Positions 17,138 through 25,705 of a DNA stretch of 61,814 nucleotides are shown piece after piece (the first letter of the stretch is position 1; the number at the start of each line of letters is the position of its first letter). This DNA comes from Natronolimnohabitans innermongolicus JCM 12255 (GTDB taxonomy: Archaea > Halobacteriota > Halobacteria > Halobacteriales > Natrialbaceae). The position numbers and the translations under genes are program-made. The notes beneath the pieces are model-generated. The model made no database searches and was not told the origin of the DNA. It worked only from the letters and a program-made list of their open reading frames with translations. The DNA lies in contig NZ_AOHZ01000043.1 in the NCBI RefSeq assembly GCF_000337215.1, positions 11,377-73,190 of the forward strand. The letters are read 5' to 3'.

Positions 17138-18926
17138 GTCGCGTAACGCCTACATCGATGCCTTCCCCGCCGAGGCGAAGGTAGTTCGAGCGGCGTTTTA
17201 CAGTTCATTCCTCGCGCTCGCACTCGGTGGCGTGTTCGGGATCATCCAGACGTTACACCGAACCGACGTCTTCCGGTTTATCGACTCGACGGACTACTAC
17301 ACCGTCCTTACCGCCCACGGCGTCTTCCTCGTGATCTCGTTTACGATCTTCTTCCTCGTCGGGATCTTCACCTGGGCGATAACGACCAGTCTCGACCGGA
17401 GCGTCAAAGACATTCGATTCACCTGGGGCTGGTACTCGCTGATGGCGATCGGGATAACGCTGACCGGCGTTGCGATTCTGGCCGGCTTCACCGACTCGAT
17501 CGATATGAGCGCGGACGTGCTCTTTACGTTCTACGCGCCGCTACAGGGGCACCCGCTCTTTTACATCGGGCTCGTCCTGTTCATCGTCGGTACCTGGCTC
17601 GCCGGCGCCGACTGGTTCCGGACCTGGTGGGCCTGGAAGCAGGAGAATCCAGACGAGCGTATCCCGCTGCCGACGTTTATGGTGCTGACGACGATGCTGA
17701 TGTGGTACATCGCCACGCTGGGCGTCGCCGCGTCGGTCCTGCTGTTCTTGCTGCCGTGGTCGCTCGGACTCATCGAGACCGTCAACCCGCTGCTGACCAG
17801 AACGCTGTTCTGGTTCTTCGGTCACCCGATCGTCTACTTCTGGCTGATGCCGGCGTACATGATGTGGTACATCATGCTGCCGAAGGTCTCCGGCGGGAAG
17901 CTGTTCAGCGATCCGCTCGCGCGGGTCGTCTTCGTCCTCTTCCTGATCCTCTCGGTGCCGACGGGGATACACCACCAGTACTTAGACCCCGGTATCGCCG
18001 AAGGGTTCAAATTCATCGCGATGACGAATACGATGTTCCTGCTGTTGCCGAGCCTGCTGACGGCGTTTACCGTCGTCGCCAGTATGGAACACGGCGCCCG
18101 CCAGCGCGGCGGTGAGGGCTACTTCGGCTGGCTGAAGGCCCTCCCGTGGCGCGATCCGGTCTTCACCGGGATGGCGCTGGCCGGACTGATGTTCGCCGCC
18201 GCCGGCTTCTCGGGGATGATCAACGCCGGGATGAACATCAACTACCTCGTCCACAACACGTTCTGGGTCGTCGGCCACTTCCACCTCACCGTGGGCACGG
18301 CCGTCGCCCTGACGTTCATGGCCGTCACCTACTGGTTCCTCCCGCAGGTGACCGGCAAGGCCCTCTGGAACCGGTCGGTCGCGCTCGGACAGGTCGTCCT
18401 CTGGTTCCTCGGGATGACGTTCATGTCCAACGCGATGCACCGCGGCGGCTTGCTCGGCATTCCGCGCCGCACCGCCGAACCGCAGTACGACGGCTTCGAG
18501 TTCGAAGCGAGCGTCGGCAGCGTCGCGGAACTCGACGCACAGATCGCACTGGGCGGTATCCTGCTGACGCTCTCGCTCGTGTTGTTCTTCGCCAACGTCA
18601 TCGGGACGGCGCTGAACGGACGCAGCGACACGCTTCCGGACAACAGCTACGCCGAAACGCTCTCCGGGCCCGAAGACGCGCCGAAGGTCCTCGACAACCT
18701 CAAGCTCTGGACGATCATCGCGATCATCCTCGTGATCTTCGCGTACACGTTCCCGCTTCTGAGCATCATCGACCGCGGCGGCCTGTTCGGCCCCGACATC
18801 AACCCGTTCCCGGTGAGCATCGAGACGATCCCGATGCTCGCGATGGCACTCGAGGGGTACACGACGGCCGCGGTTGCAAGCGCCGGTGAGTTCGCACAGG
18901 CGACGCTGCTGGGGGTGATCCGGTAG
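17130..18926 (+). CDS. cbaA: haem-copper oxidase subunit I (B-type, ba3/cba3-like)
   Basis: 598 residues with about 13-14 TM helices. Low-spin haem ligand H is in LTAHGVFLV. The active-site helix GHPIVYFWLMPAYMMWY carries the CuB histidine and the cross-linked tyrosine, in the B-family HPIVYFW form rather than HPEVY. IHHQY supplies the other CuB ligands, and HNTFWVVGHFHLTVG holds the a3 and b haem ligands. It reduces O2 to water and pumps protons; the donor in haloarchaea is probably halocyanin. ATG 17130 overlaps the end of subunit II. Confidence 0.95.
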   Translation: MSESRNAYIDAFPAEAKVVRAAFYSSFLALALGGVFGIIQTLHRTDVFRFIDSTDYYTVLTAHGVFLVISFTIFFLVGIFTWAITTSLDRSVKDIRFTWGWYSLMAIGITLTGVAILAGFTDSIDMSADVLFTFYAPLQGHPLFYIGLVLFIVGTWLAGADWFRTWWAWKQENPDERIPLPTFMVLTTMLMWYIATLGVAASVLLFLLPWSLGLIETVNPLLTRTLFWFFGHPIVYFWLMPAYMMWYIMLPKVSGGKLFSDPLARVVFVLFLILSVPTGIHHQYLDPGIAEGFKFIAMTNTMFLLLPSLLTAFTVVASMEHGARQRGGEGYFGWLKALPWRDPVFTGMALAGLMFAAAGFSGMINAGMNINYLVHNTFWVVGHFHLTVGTAVALTFMAVTYWFLPQVTGKALWNRSVALGQVVLWFLGMTFMSNAMHRGGLLGIPRRTAEPQYDGFEFEASVGSVAELDAQIALGGILLTLSLVLFFANVIGTALNGRSDTLPDNSYAETLSGPEDAPKVLDNLKLWTIIAIILVIFAYTFPLLSIIDRGGLFGPDINPFPVSIETIPMLAMALEGYTTAAVASAGEFAQATLLGVIR

Positions 18927-19144
18927 TGCGAATCTCGAAGGGAGCGTTGCTCGTCGTCCTCGCGTTCGTCGCCCCGGTGATCGTCGAACTCCGGACGGTC
19001 CTCGCCTGGTTCGGCGTCGATCTGGCGGTCTTCGAGTCGATCGTGCTGTCGCTGGTGATCGTCGCGATCATCGTCGGCTGGGCGATCTGGCCCGAAAAGG
19101 ACGGGGGAGAATCGACCGATACACGCGCTTCGAACGGAAACTGA
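18926..19144 (+). CDS. small two-TM oxidase-linked membrane protein (CbaC-like)
   Basis: 72 residues from a GTG that shares one base with the subunit I stop (TAGTG). Two hydrophobic helices (GALLVVLAFVAPVIVEL and VFESIVLSLVIVAIIVGWAIW) and a short acidic tail. Size, hydropathy and position match the fourth small gene of haloarchaeal cba operons. Sequence alone would not identify it; the assignment rests on context. Confidence 0.68.
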   Translation: MRISKGALLVVLAFVAPVIVELRTVLAWFGVDLAVFESIVLSLVIVAIIVGWAIWPEKDGGESTDTRASNGN

Positions 19145-19164
19145 CTCCGAGTCGGGACCGGGGA

Positions 19165-19482
19165 CTACGCTTCCCAGGTCTCGATCCGGCCCTCGCGAAC
19201 GTCTTCTGCACAGCCCTCACAATCGGGATGGCCCGCCTCGAAACAGGCCGGTCGGTACTCGTCGTCGAGTTTCGCCGCCCGCTGTTCGGCGTGGCGCCGG
19301 CAGACGATCTGTGCCCGACCCGCCTCGTCCGACGGAAGACTCCGGGCGTTTTTCGCCACCCGGTAGGCGTCGCGGGCCTCCTCGAGCTGGTTGCCCGTCG
19401 AGCCGCGAACCTGTTCGTACTGCTCGCCAGCCTCCTGAAGCTTCGAGCGCAGGAACCGCTCGAGCCGACGACGGTCCGGCAT
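19165..19482 (-). CDS. haloarchaeal Cys-containing protein (DUF7091-like)
   Basis: 105 residues, basic/acidic helical N-terminus (RRRLERFLRSKLQEAGEQYEQV), then VCRRHAEQR and a C-terminal ACFEAGHPDCEGCAEDV. The Cys/His spacing (C..H.....C....H..C..C) suggests metal binding. I recall this as a conserved halobacterial family (DUF7091, unverified). It converges with the oxidase operon, 20 bp away. Function unknown. Confidence 0.72.
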   Translation of the reverse strand: MPDRRRLERFLRSKLQEAGEQYEQVRGSTGNQLEEARDAYRVAKNARSLPSDEAGRAQIVCRRHAEQRAAKLDDEYRPACFEAGHPDCEGCAEDVREGRIETWEA

Positions 19483-19573
19483 TGGGGACCTGTTGGATCG
19501 CGTGGCACATAGTCCCGTCGCTGCGTTTCGCTACCGGTGGCGGAACCGACCACGCCGCCGATGGGAACGGCGA

Positions 19574-20413
19574 TCACTTCGCCCGCTCGGACTCGGCCAT
19601 CGCTCGAACGTCCGTCGCCGGCGAAATCGCCAGGACGTACGTCACGGCCAGTGCCGTGACCGCGACCAGCGGGAGGACGGTGAACGCGATCGCGACGGGC
19701 GAGACCGTGAGTTCGCCGACTGCGAGGATCACGACCGTCATACCGACGATCGTCGGAGTGAGAATCGCGCCGAACACGACGGCGATGCCGGCGAGGACGT
19801 ACCCCCACGGTCGGGCCCGCCAGAGCCAGACGCCCGAAACGAGCAACGACGGGACGACGACGCCAAGATCGATGAAGTGAGTGACCAGCGCCTCCGGGCC
19901 CTGTTCGGCGACGAGCGTCGGCGGCGTTCCGGTCAGCGTCGCGGGAACGAGTTCCGCGAGCCAGAGCACCGCGAGACCCACCGCGACGAGGACGAGGAAC
20001 CCGCCGTAGAGCCGTTCGGAGACCGCGTCGGCCTGCGTCCGTCGAACGGCGCGCGCGTCGACGGTGATCGTCCCCCCGATAAGCGTGAACAGCGAGAGAG
20101 CGAACAGCGCGACGTATCCCAGATAGAAGCGGTTAAACCCCGCCTGAATCCCGACGTGTGCCCACGTGTAGGCCATGTAGGCGAGCGCGCCGAGCCAGAC
20201 GATGCGACCGCGAAACGAGCCGCGGCGCGCGTGCCAGAGGGCCGCAGCCAGTAACGGGACGCCGACAACGAGCATCGTGGCGTCCTGTACGTAGTACTGC
20301 GGCAGCAGCGAGTTCGGATAGTGGCCGGGTCGAAACAGACCGAGCAGGGACGCGACGATCGACAGGGCGAGTATCGCGAGCGTCGTCCCGACCTCCCATC
20401 GACGGAGATGCAT
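19574..20413 (-). CDS. polytopic membrane protein of unknown function
   Basis: 279 residues with about eight hydrophobic helices spread along the whole length. Notable loops are RPGHYPNSLLPQYYVQD after helix 1, WHARRGSFRGRIVWLGALAYMAYTWAHVGIQ, and an HFIDLGVVVPSLL segment near residue 185. No transporter signature I recognise. It is divergent from the RPA operon. Confidence 0.72.
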   Translation of the reverse strand: MHLRRWEVGTTLAILALSIVASLLGLFRPGHYPNSLLPQYYVQDATMLVVGVPLLAAALWHARRGSFRGRIVWLGALAYMAYTWAHVGIQAGFNRFYLGYVALFALSLFTLIGGTITVDARAVRRTQADAVSERLYGGFLVLVAVGLAVLWLAELVPATLTGTPPTLVAEQGPEALVTHFIDLGVVVPSLLVSGVWLWRARPWGYVLAGIAVVFGAILTPTIVGMTVVILAVGELTVSPVAIAFTVLPLVAVTALAVTYVLAISPATDVRAMAESERAK

Positions 20414-20491
20414 CGAGCGCCTTCCACGACACCGATCCGCAAAGAGATACGGCTTGCACCGTCGCGTTCACTTTCACTCCGGCCCCGGTAC

Positions 20492-20547
20492 TTTAAATAC
20501 TATCCGGCGCGAAACGAGGTATGCCTCCCAGTGAAACCAAAGAGGAG
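20492..20547 (+). promoter_or_regulatory. TATA box and Shine-Dalgarno of the rpa operon
   Basis: TTTAAATA (20492-20499) is a good haloarchaeal TATA element, predicting a start of transcription near 20518-20523. GAGGAGG around 20541-20547 lies about 10 bases before the rpa ATG at 20558, an unusually strong ribosome binding site for a haloarchaeon. The expected transcript start falls on or next to another ATG at 20521, which is out of frame with rpa. Confidence 0.55.
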
Positions 20548-20557
20548 GCGAGACACT

Positions 20558-21487
20558 ATGAGCGACGTACGACAGCACGCGGACGACATACACGACCAGT
20601 TCTCGGACCACATCGACGTGAGCGTCGACGACGTCGAGGAGCGCCTGACCACGCTCGTCGACGAGTACAAGGTACCGATCGACGAGGCGCGCCGCAGCGT
20701 CACCAACCACTACTTAGAGGAGGCCGGCCTCGAGCGAGAGGACATCTCGCGGGGCGGCAGCGAGGCGGCCAACGTCGAGGACGTCGACGAGCCGGAGCAG
20801 TGGATCGACCTCACCGCGAAGGTCATCGAACTCTGGGACCCCCGGAGCGACTCCGTTGCCCAGGTCGGCCTGCTCGGCGATCCGACGGGCACGATCAAGT
20901 TCACCAAGTGGGCCAAATCCGACCTCCCCGCGCTCGAGGAAGGCGGCGTCTACGAACTTCGCAACGTCGTCACCGACGAGTACCAGGGCCGGTACTCGGT
21001 GAAGCTCAACTCGACGACGGTGATCGAGGAACTCGACGAAGAGCTCGAAGTCGGCGACGACACCAGCGAGATCGAGGGCGCACTCGTCGACATGCAAAGC
21101 GGCAGCGGACTCATCAAGCGCTGTCCGAAGGAGGACTGTACGCGCGTCCTCCAGAACGGCCGCTGTAACGAACACGGCGAGGTCGAAGGCGAGTTCGATC
21201 TCCGCATCAAGGCCGTCGTCGACGACGGCATCGACGCCCACGAGGTCATCTTCGACAAGGAAGCCACCGAGAATCTCACCGGCATGAGTCTCGAGGAAGC
21301 CAAGGACATGGCGATGGACGCCCTGGACACGACCATCGTCGCCGACGAGATTGCAGCCGACATCGTCGGCACCTACTACCGCATCGAGGGGCCGACGTTC
21401 GGCCGCTACGTCCTGGCCGACGACGTCTCCGAACTCGACGGGCCCGCCGACGCCGAACAGCTGCTGATCAAAGCGAGGTCGATGTAA
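20558..21487 (+). CDS. rpa3: replication protein A, single-OB/zinc-finger (RPA3-like)
   Basis: 309 residues. The N-terminal helical part (MSDVRQHADDIHDQFSD..) is followed by an OB fold at ~85-165 (DLTAKVIELWDPRSDSVAQVGLLGDPTGTIKFTKW) and a zinc finger, CPKEDC....NGRCNEH, at ~188-206, then another OB-like beta region. It binds single-stranded DNA in replication and repair. One clear OB fold plus a zinc finger and ~310 residues matches Haloferax RPA3 rather than the three-OB RPA1/2. Followed after 1 bp by its partner gene. Symbol assigned by architecture. Confidence 0.88.
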   Translation: MSDVRQHADDIHDQFSDHIDVSVDDVEERLTTLVDEYKVPIDEARRSVTNHYLEEAGLEREDISRGGSEAANVEDVDEPEQWIDLTAKVIELWDPRSDSVAQVGLLGDPTGTIKFTKWAKSDLPALEEGGVYELRNVVTDEYQGRYSVKLNSTTVIEELDEELEVGDDTSEIEGALVDMQSGSGLIKRCPKEDCTRVLQNGRCNEHGEVEGEFDLRIKAVVDDGIDAHEVIFDKEATENLTGMSLEEAKDMAMDALDTTIVADEIAADIVGTYYRIEGPTFGRYVLADDVSELDGPADAEQLLIKARSM

Positions 21488-21488
21488 C

Positions 21489-22130
21489 ATGTCCCAGGCA
21501 GAACTCACCCGCGAAGTCGCACGTCGCGTCTTCGCCTCCGAATTCAACGATTCGACGTACACCTTCAAAGAGAGCGACGACGAGCGCGCGCCAAACTACG
21601 CGTTGCTCCCGACCGGCGACCGCGCCAACCGCGTGTTCATCGTCGGCACGCTGACCGAGACCGAAGACGTCGGCGAGGACAGCGAGTACTGGCGCGGCCG
21701 CGTCGTCGATCCGACGGGAACCTTCTTCGTCTACGCCGGCCAGTACCAGCCCGAAGCGGCCTCCGTCCTGCGGGACACCGAGCCACCGGCGTACGTCTCC
21801 ATCGTTGGCAAACCGCGGACCTACGAGACCGACGACGGCACCGTCAACGTCTCCGTCCGTCCCGAGTCGATCGCAGTCGTCGACGACGCCACGCGCGATC
21901 GCTGGGTCGTCGAAACCGCCGAGCGCACGCTCGACCGCATCGAGGCCTTCGAGGAGTGGGAAGCAGAACAGGAGGCCCCCGAAAGCGGCTCGACGGCGCC
22001 GACCAACGAGTACGCCCAGATGGCCCGCGAGCGCTATGACTCGCCGGTCGTCAACTACCGCAACGACGTCATTCAGGCGCTCGAGAGCTTAGACGACCTC
22101 GAGGCCGACGACGCCGAAGCGACGGTCTGA
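21489..22130 (+). CDS. rpap3: RPA-associated protein (RPAP3-like)
   Basis: 213 residues. The N-terminal half is an OB-like fold: FIVGTLTETEDV.....YWRGRVVDPTGTFFVYAGQYQPEA, with AYVSIVGKPRTY. A charged C-terminal region ends in the conserved-looking NEYAQMARERYDSPVVNYRNDVIQALE. In Haloferax, rpa3 and rpap3 form one operon and the proteins bind each other. Here the start follows the rpa stop by one base. No calcineurin-type phosphoesterase gene, typical of the rpa1 operon, follows. Confidence 0.88.
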   Translation: MSQAELTREVARRVFASEFNDSTYTFKESDDERAPNYALLPTGDRANRVFIVGTLTETEDVGEDSEYWRGRVVDPTGTFFVYAGQYQPEAASVLRDTEPPAYVSIVGKPRTYETDDGTVNVSVRPESIAVVDDATRDRWVVETAERTLDRIEAFEEWEAEQEAPESGSTAPTNEYAQMARERYDSPVVNYRNDVIQALESLDDLEADDAEATV

Positions 22131-22234
22131 TCGCGACCGACGGCGGTCGTCCCGATCTTTTCGATCGTATTCCGGTAACGAGCGGAACGTGCCGGCACAG
22201 CGGTTACCCGAGAGAAGACGGAGTATCACGGACG

Positions 22235-22708
22235 ATGAGCGATTCAGACGACGACCGCGCACGACTCGTCGGAACCAACCACGTCGCCCTCGAGGTCGGC
22301 GATATCGACGACGCACTCGAGTTCTACGACTCGCTGTTCGCGTTCGATCTCCGGAGTCGCGGCGAGACGAAGGCGTTTATCGATATGGGCGATCAGTTCG
22401 TCGCGCTCGCCGAAACCGACGGTGCCGGCGAGACCGACGACGACGCCCGCCACTTCGGGCTCGTCGTCGACGACGCCGACCGGGTCGAACGACGGCTCGA
22501 GGAACTCGGGATCGACCGGCTCGACGTTCCGGGGCTCGAGTTCCGGGATCCGTGGGGAAACCGGTTCCAGATCGTCGACTACGAGGAGATCCAGTTTACG
22601 AAGGCCGACCACGTCCTCGAGGGGATGGGACTCGACGACCTCGAGAAGACCGACGGCGCGCTCGAGGAACTCGGGGAGAAGGGATTGGGGCCCGACGACG
22701 CGTCCTGA
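22235..22708 (+). CDS. VOC (glyoxalase/bleomycin-resistance) family protein
   Basis: 157 residues. One VOC repeat pair: TNHVALEVGDIDDALEFYDSLFAFDL, DMGDQFVALAET, DDARHFGLVVDDADRVERRLEELGI and FRDPWGNRFQIVDYEEI. The usual metal ligands H/Q..E are present as H in NHVALEV, E near ALAET, H in HFGLVV and Q/E in the last strand. The charged C-terminal helix (VLEGMGLDDLEKTDGALEELGEKGL) is a haloarchaeal addition. Substrate unknown. Confidence 0.87.
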   Translation: MSDSDDDRARLVGTNHVALEVGDIDDALEFYDSLFAFDLRSRGETKAFIDMGDQFVALAETDGAGETDDDARHFGLVVDDADRVERRLEELGIDRLDVPGLEFRDPWGNRFQIVDYEEIQFTKADHVLEGMGLDDLEKTDGALEELGEKGLGPDDAS

Positions 22709-22728
22709 TCGGGTGGGACTGAACGCCG

Positions 22729-23418
22729 TCAGTCCCCGCCCTCGAGAGCGGTCTCGAGCATCGACCCGATCGCGTCGAACTCGTCGTCGGTTACCACGTG
22801 ACCGGTTTCGGGGTAGCATCGATCGTCGACCGCGGCGTCGGCGTCCGAGAAGACGCGGGCCGTTTCGGCTGCGTGTTCGGGGTCGACGTGCGGGTCGTCC
22901 TCGCCGTAGCCGATGAGCACCGGCGTCCCGGCGAGGGGTCCGTCGATCGTCGCCGACTCGAGTTCGTCGATCGATCCGGGAAGCGTCGCCGAGAGGATGG
23001 CCAGCCCGCCGTAGCGGACGGGATTCCGACGGACGAACTCCGCGGCGACGCAGGCGCCCTGCGAGAAACCGGTGACGACGGTCCGTTCCGGGGGGACGCC
23101 GATCGCGTCGGCTCGCTCGAGGGCGGCGCGGACGCAGTCGACGCTCGAGGAGAGCCACGGCTCGTTCGTCGACCGGGGCTCGCTCGCGCGCCGCGGGTAC
23201 CAGCGACTGCGCTCGGCCTGGGGTGCGAGAACGGCGACGCCGTGGCGGGAGACCGGATTCAGGAGGTTAATGACGCCCTGTGCCGTCGCGCCGCGGCCGT
23301 GACAGCAGACGAGTGCGGCCTCCGCGGCGAGTGCGGGGGCGCCGGCGGTGACCAGCGGCTGGTGGGCGTGCGGTCCCGAGACGCCGGTCAATCGTTCGCC
23401 TGAGTCCGATCCGGTCAT
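22729..23418 (-). CDS. carboxylesterase/phospholipase family hydrolase (MhqD-like)
   Basis: 229 residues with an alpha/beta hydrolase fold. LVCCHGRGATAQGVI is the oxyanion segment, GFSQGACVAAEF the nucleophile elbow (Ser), GYGEDDPHVDPEH supplies the aspartate, and PETGHVV the histidine. Its ATG overlaps the stop of the upstream dioxygenase by 4 bp (ATGA). Ring-cleaving dioxygenase plus this hydrolase is the arrangement of bacterial mhqO-mhqD, which detoxify methylhydroquinone and other quinones. Confidence 0.87.
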   Translation of the reverse strand: MTGSDSGERLTGVSGPHAHQPLVTAGAPALAAEAALVCCHGRGATAQGVINLLNPVSRHGVAVLAPQAERSRWYPRRASEPRSTNEPWLSSSVDCVRAALERADAIGVPPERTVVTGFSQGACVAAEFVRRNPVRYGGLAILSATLPGSIDELESATIDGPLAGTPVLIGYGEDDPHVDPEHAAETARVFSDADAAVDDRCYPETGHVVTDDEFDAIGSMLETALEGGD

Positions 23419-24419
23419 CGATCCTGATCCAGTTCTTCGCTCTCGGTTTCGGTCGGAACGGTCAGTTCCGGAAGCTGGCTCTCGACCAGTTCGCGGTCGC
23501 GTTCGAACCAGTCGGGGAGGTACAGCGACTCGCCGGGCCCCCCGTCGGGTCCGCTCGCGGCGACGCCGCTGGTTTCGGTCGCCAACTCGAACAAGACGCC
23601 GCCCGGTTCGCGGACGTACAGCGAGTGGAAGAAGTGTCGATCCGTGACTCGAGAGACGTCGTATCCCCGGTCGTCGAAGGGTTCGCGCCACTCGTAGAGG
23701 TCGTCCTCGCTCTCGACGCGGACTGCGACGTGGTGGAGCGTTCCGGGTCCCTCACGGCCGAACTCGGCGTCCCGAACGAGGACGTCGACGACCGCCGCCC
23801 GATCGCCCCCCGCGCGATATCGGACCCGGTCGTCGCGTTCGGCCGCCCGCTCGAATCCCAGCGTCTCGAGGGTGCCGGCCGTCGAGAAGGGGTTGACCGA
23901 CAGCGCGGAGACGCCGTGGAGCCCGCGGATCGCGTGGGCGCTCGGAACCGGCCCGTCGATCCACGGCTCGAGCGCCGTCGACGGAGCGCGGTCGTCGGTG
24001 ATCGCGTCGACGGACGGGTCGGTGACGAGTTCCAGTTGCGTTCCGACGGGGTCCTCGAACCGAAGGACGCGTTCGTCGAAGCGGTTCAAGGGACCGTCGA
24101 CCGCGATGCCGCGGTCCTCGAGGCGAGTACGCCAGTACTCGAGTGCGTCGTCGGTATCGGGCACGGCGAATCCGACCGAGGCGACCTGCGGGGCGCCGAC
24201 GCGTCCCGGTTCGGCGTGGGGATCCGGAAACTGGGTCAGGACGGTCCCGGGCGTCCCGCTCGCGTCGCCGAAGTAGAGGTGGTGTTGCAGGAGGTCCTCG
24301 AAGTTCACCGTCTGCGCGACGACTCGCAGGCCGAGGACACCCGCGTAGAAATCGATCGCCTCCTGGGCGTCCCCGACGATTCCCGTCACGTGGTGGAGCC
24401 CCGGCGTGTCGGTGAGCAT
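23415..24419 (-). CDS. VOC ring-cleaving dioxygenase (MhqO-like)
   Basis: 334 residues with two VOC modules. The first opens with PGLHHVTGIVGDAQEAIDFYAGVLGLRVV (metal His) and the second with IRGLHGVSALSVNPFSTAGTLETLGF. GTLHHVAVRVES and GGVLFELATE complete the metal site. This matches extradiol-type, PcpA/MhqO-like dioxygenases that open hydroquinone rings. It is first in a two-gene overlapping operon with the MhqD-like hydrolase. A divergent RHH-type gene starts 108 bp away. Start ATG 24419; the 36-residue extension upstream is not family-like. Confidence 0.9.
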   Translation of the reverse strand: MLTDTPGLHHVTGIVGDAQEAIDFYAGVLGLRVVAQTVNFEDLLQHHLYFGDASGTPGTVLTQFPDPHAEPGRVGAPQVASVGFAVPDTDDALEYWRTRLEDRGIAVDGPLNRFDERVLRFEDPVGTQLELVTDPSVDAITDDRAPSTALEPWIDGPVPSAHAIRGLHGVSALSVNPFSTAGTLETLGFERAAERDDRVRYRAGGDRAAVVDVLVRDAEFGREGPGTLHHVAVRVESEDDLYEWREPFDDRGYDVSRVTDRHFFHSLYVREPGGVLFELATETSGVAASGPDGGPGESLYLPDWFERDRELVESQLPELTVPTETESEELDQDR

Positions 24420-24526
24420 ATCTCGAGTTCGGGTTCGAGGCGGATATCCCGTCCGGTCGGGAGCGACGTCGCTTCTCGCGGCCGTCTGACGAAGCGTTAA
24501 GTAACGTGAACGACGAATGGATGCCA

Positions 24527-24955
24527 ATGGGCAACAAGAACAAGACGATCTCGTTTCGGGTGAACGAGGACGCGTTCGCGGCGCTGCAGGATATCGCCGA
24601 GGAGCGCGACATCTCGTTGTCCGCGGTCTTCCGGGACTACGTCGACCAGCTCGTCGAACACGACGGACAGGTCGAGGTCGTCCCTGAGAGCGAACTGGCG
24701 ACGATGCGAGCCGGCGGCGACGCCAGCGAGGCGAGCGCCGACGCGGAACGGACCTTTCCGCCGAGCGTCGCGGTCCCCAAGAGCTTCATCCGCGAACACG
24801 AACGCCTCGAACTCGAGGCCGACCACCTCCGGGAACAGCTCGACGAGTACAAATCCTACGTCAACGAGTTGCAAGACCGACTCGAGGACGAGGAAGACGA
24901 GGTGCTGTTGCTCGACGATTTAGACGACGAGGACGAGTCCTACCAGTTGCGATAG
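24527..24955 (+). CDS. ribbon-helix-helix-like protein with coiled coil
   Basis: 142 residues from MGNKNKTISFRVNEDAF, a CopG/Arc-type beta strand followed by two helices (AALQDIAEERDISLSAVFRDYVDQLV). The second half is a predicted coiled coil (about 95-125, HERLELEADHLREQLDEYKSYVNELQDRL) and a poly-acidic tail. RHH proteins bind DNA as dimers. It is divergent from the MhqO-like gene and could regulate it (inference). Alternative starts at 24506 (GTG) and 24521. Confidence 0.72.
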   Translation: MGNKNKTISFRVNEDAFAALQDIAEERDISLSAVFRDYVDQLVEHDGQVEVVPESELATMRAGGDASEASADAERTFPPSVAVPKSFIREHERLELEADHLREQLDEYKSYVNELQDRLEDEEDEVLLLDDLDDEDESYQLR

Positions 24956-24995
24956 CACGGCCAGCGATTCTATCGGGATGCCCGTCCAACGGCGA

Positions 24996-25451
24996 CTAGC
25001 GAGCCAGATTCTGCTTCTCGCGACGAATCGCGTCGTAGGCCTCGTCTTCGCCCTCGACGCGCGCTAACCCTTCGGCCGCCTCGAGCGTTCGCACCGCGCT
25101 ATCCAGAAACGAGAGCACGTCGCCCGGATAGGCGTAAACCATGTAGTCGTCGGTCATCACGTCGACGATAGCGTCCGGGCCCAGCCCCTGGGCGCGCAAC
25201 TCGAGGAGGTACTGGACGAACTTCCGCTCCGGACAGCCACAGTAGGGGTTGTTGTCGCAGTCGCAGTCGAGGAAGTCCTCCGTGAAATCGAGGACGCGAT
25301 CCCGGGTCGCGTCGTCGAGTTTCTCGAGGCCCTGTCCCTGAAAGAGCATGTCGAGCGTCGCCCCTTTGAACGCGCCCTTCGGGATGTTCGTCTCGAGCTG
25401 GGAGCTCAACTGCCGGTGGTTCTTGACGTAGATTTTGTCGGTGATGGCCAC
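24996..25451 (-). CDS. haloarchaeal Cys-cluster protein (DUF5814-like)
   Basis: 151 residues. Starts MAITDKIYVKNHRQLSSQLETNIPKG; the middle carries the tight cluster CDCDNNPYCGCPERKF (four cysteines), followed by helical segments RKFVQYLLELRAQGLGPDAIVDVMTDDYMVYAYPGDVLSFLD. The same N-terminal region is found, from memory, fused to helicases (DUF5814), so a nucleic-acid role is plausible. The cysteine cluster suggests a metal centre. Confidence 0.72.
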   Translation of the reverse strand: MAITDKIYVKNHRQLSSQLETNIPKGAFKGATLDMLFQGQGLEKLDDATRDRVLDFTEDFLDCDCDNNPYCGCPERKFVQYLLELRAQGLGPDAIVDVMTDDYMVYAYPGDVLSFLDSAVRTLEAAEGLARVEGEDEAYDAIRREKQNLAR

Positions 25452-25632
25452 GCGTTGGTGGCGAATAACGGCGCTGGGCCGAAAAGCGTCTCGGTCGCCG
25501 ACAGCCGCCGTCGTCTCGGCGGTCCGCTCGAGTTTCCGTGCACTGAAATCACGCGGTATACTCTCACACGGGGCGTACTCGAGTCGTAACGTATTTCAGT
25601 CCAACCGCTCCTATCACAGGATGTAAGCGCGT

Positions 25633-25705
25633 GTCCGGGTTGGGGTAGTGGTTATCCTTCAGCCTTGTGGAGGCTGAGACGCGGGTTCGATTCTCGCACC
25701 CGGAC
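25633..25705 (+). tRNA. tRNA-His (anticodon GTG)
   Basis: A 73-nt cloverleaf with encoded G-1 (25633) opposite C73 (25705), the identity feature of tRNA-His. Acceptor TCCGGGT/ACCCGGA, anticodon stem CAGCC/GGCTG with loop TTGTGGA (GTG), T arm GCGGG-TTCGATT-CTCGC. CCA is not encoded. Its 3' end is partly repeated 115 bp downstream. Confidence 0.95.

Noticed and set aside
20521-21168. Real protein gene overlapping rpa
   Set aside because: The translated product is almost entirely Arg/Gly/Pro and lacks halophilic composition; considered only as a possible leaderless upstream start.
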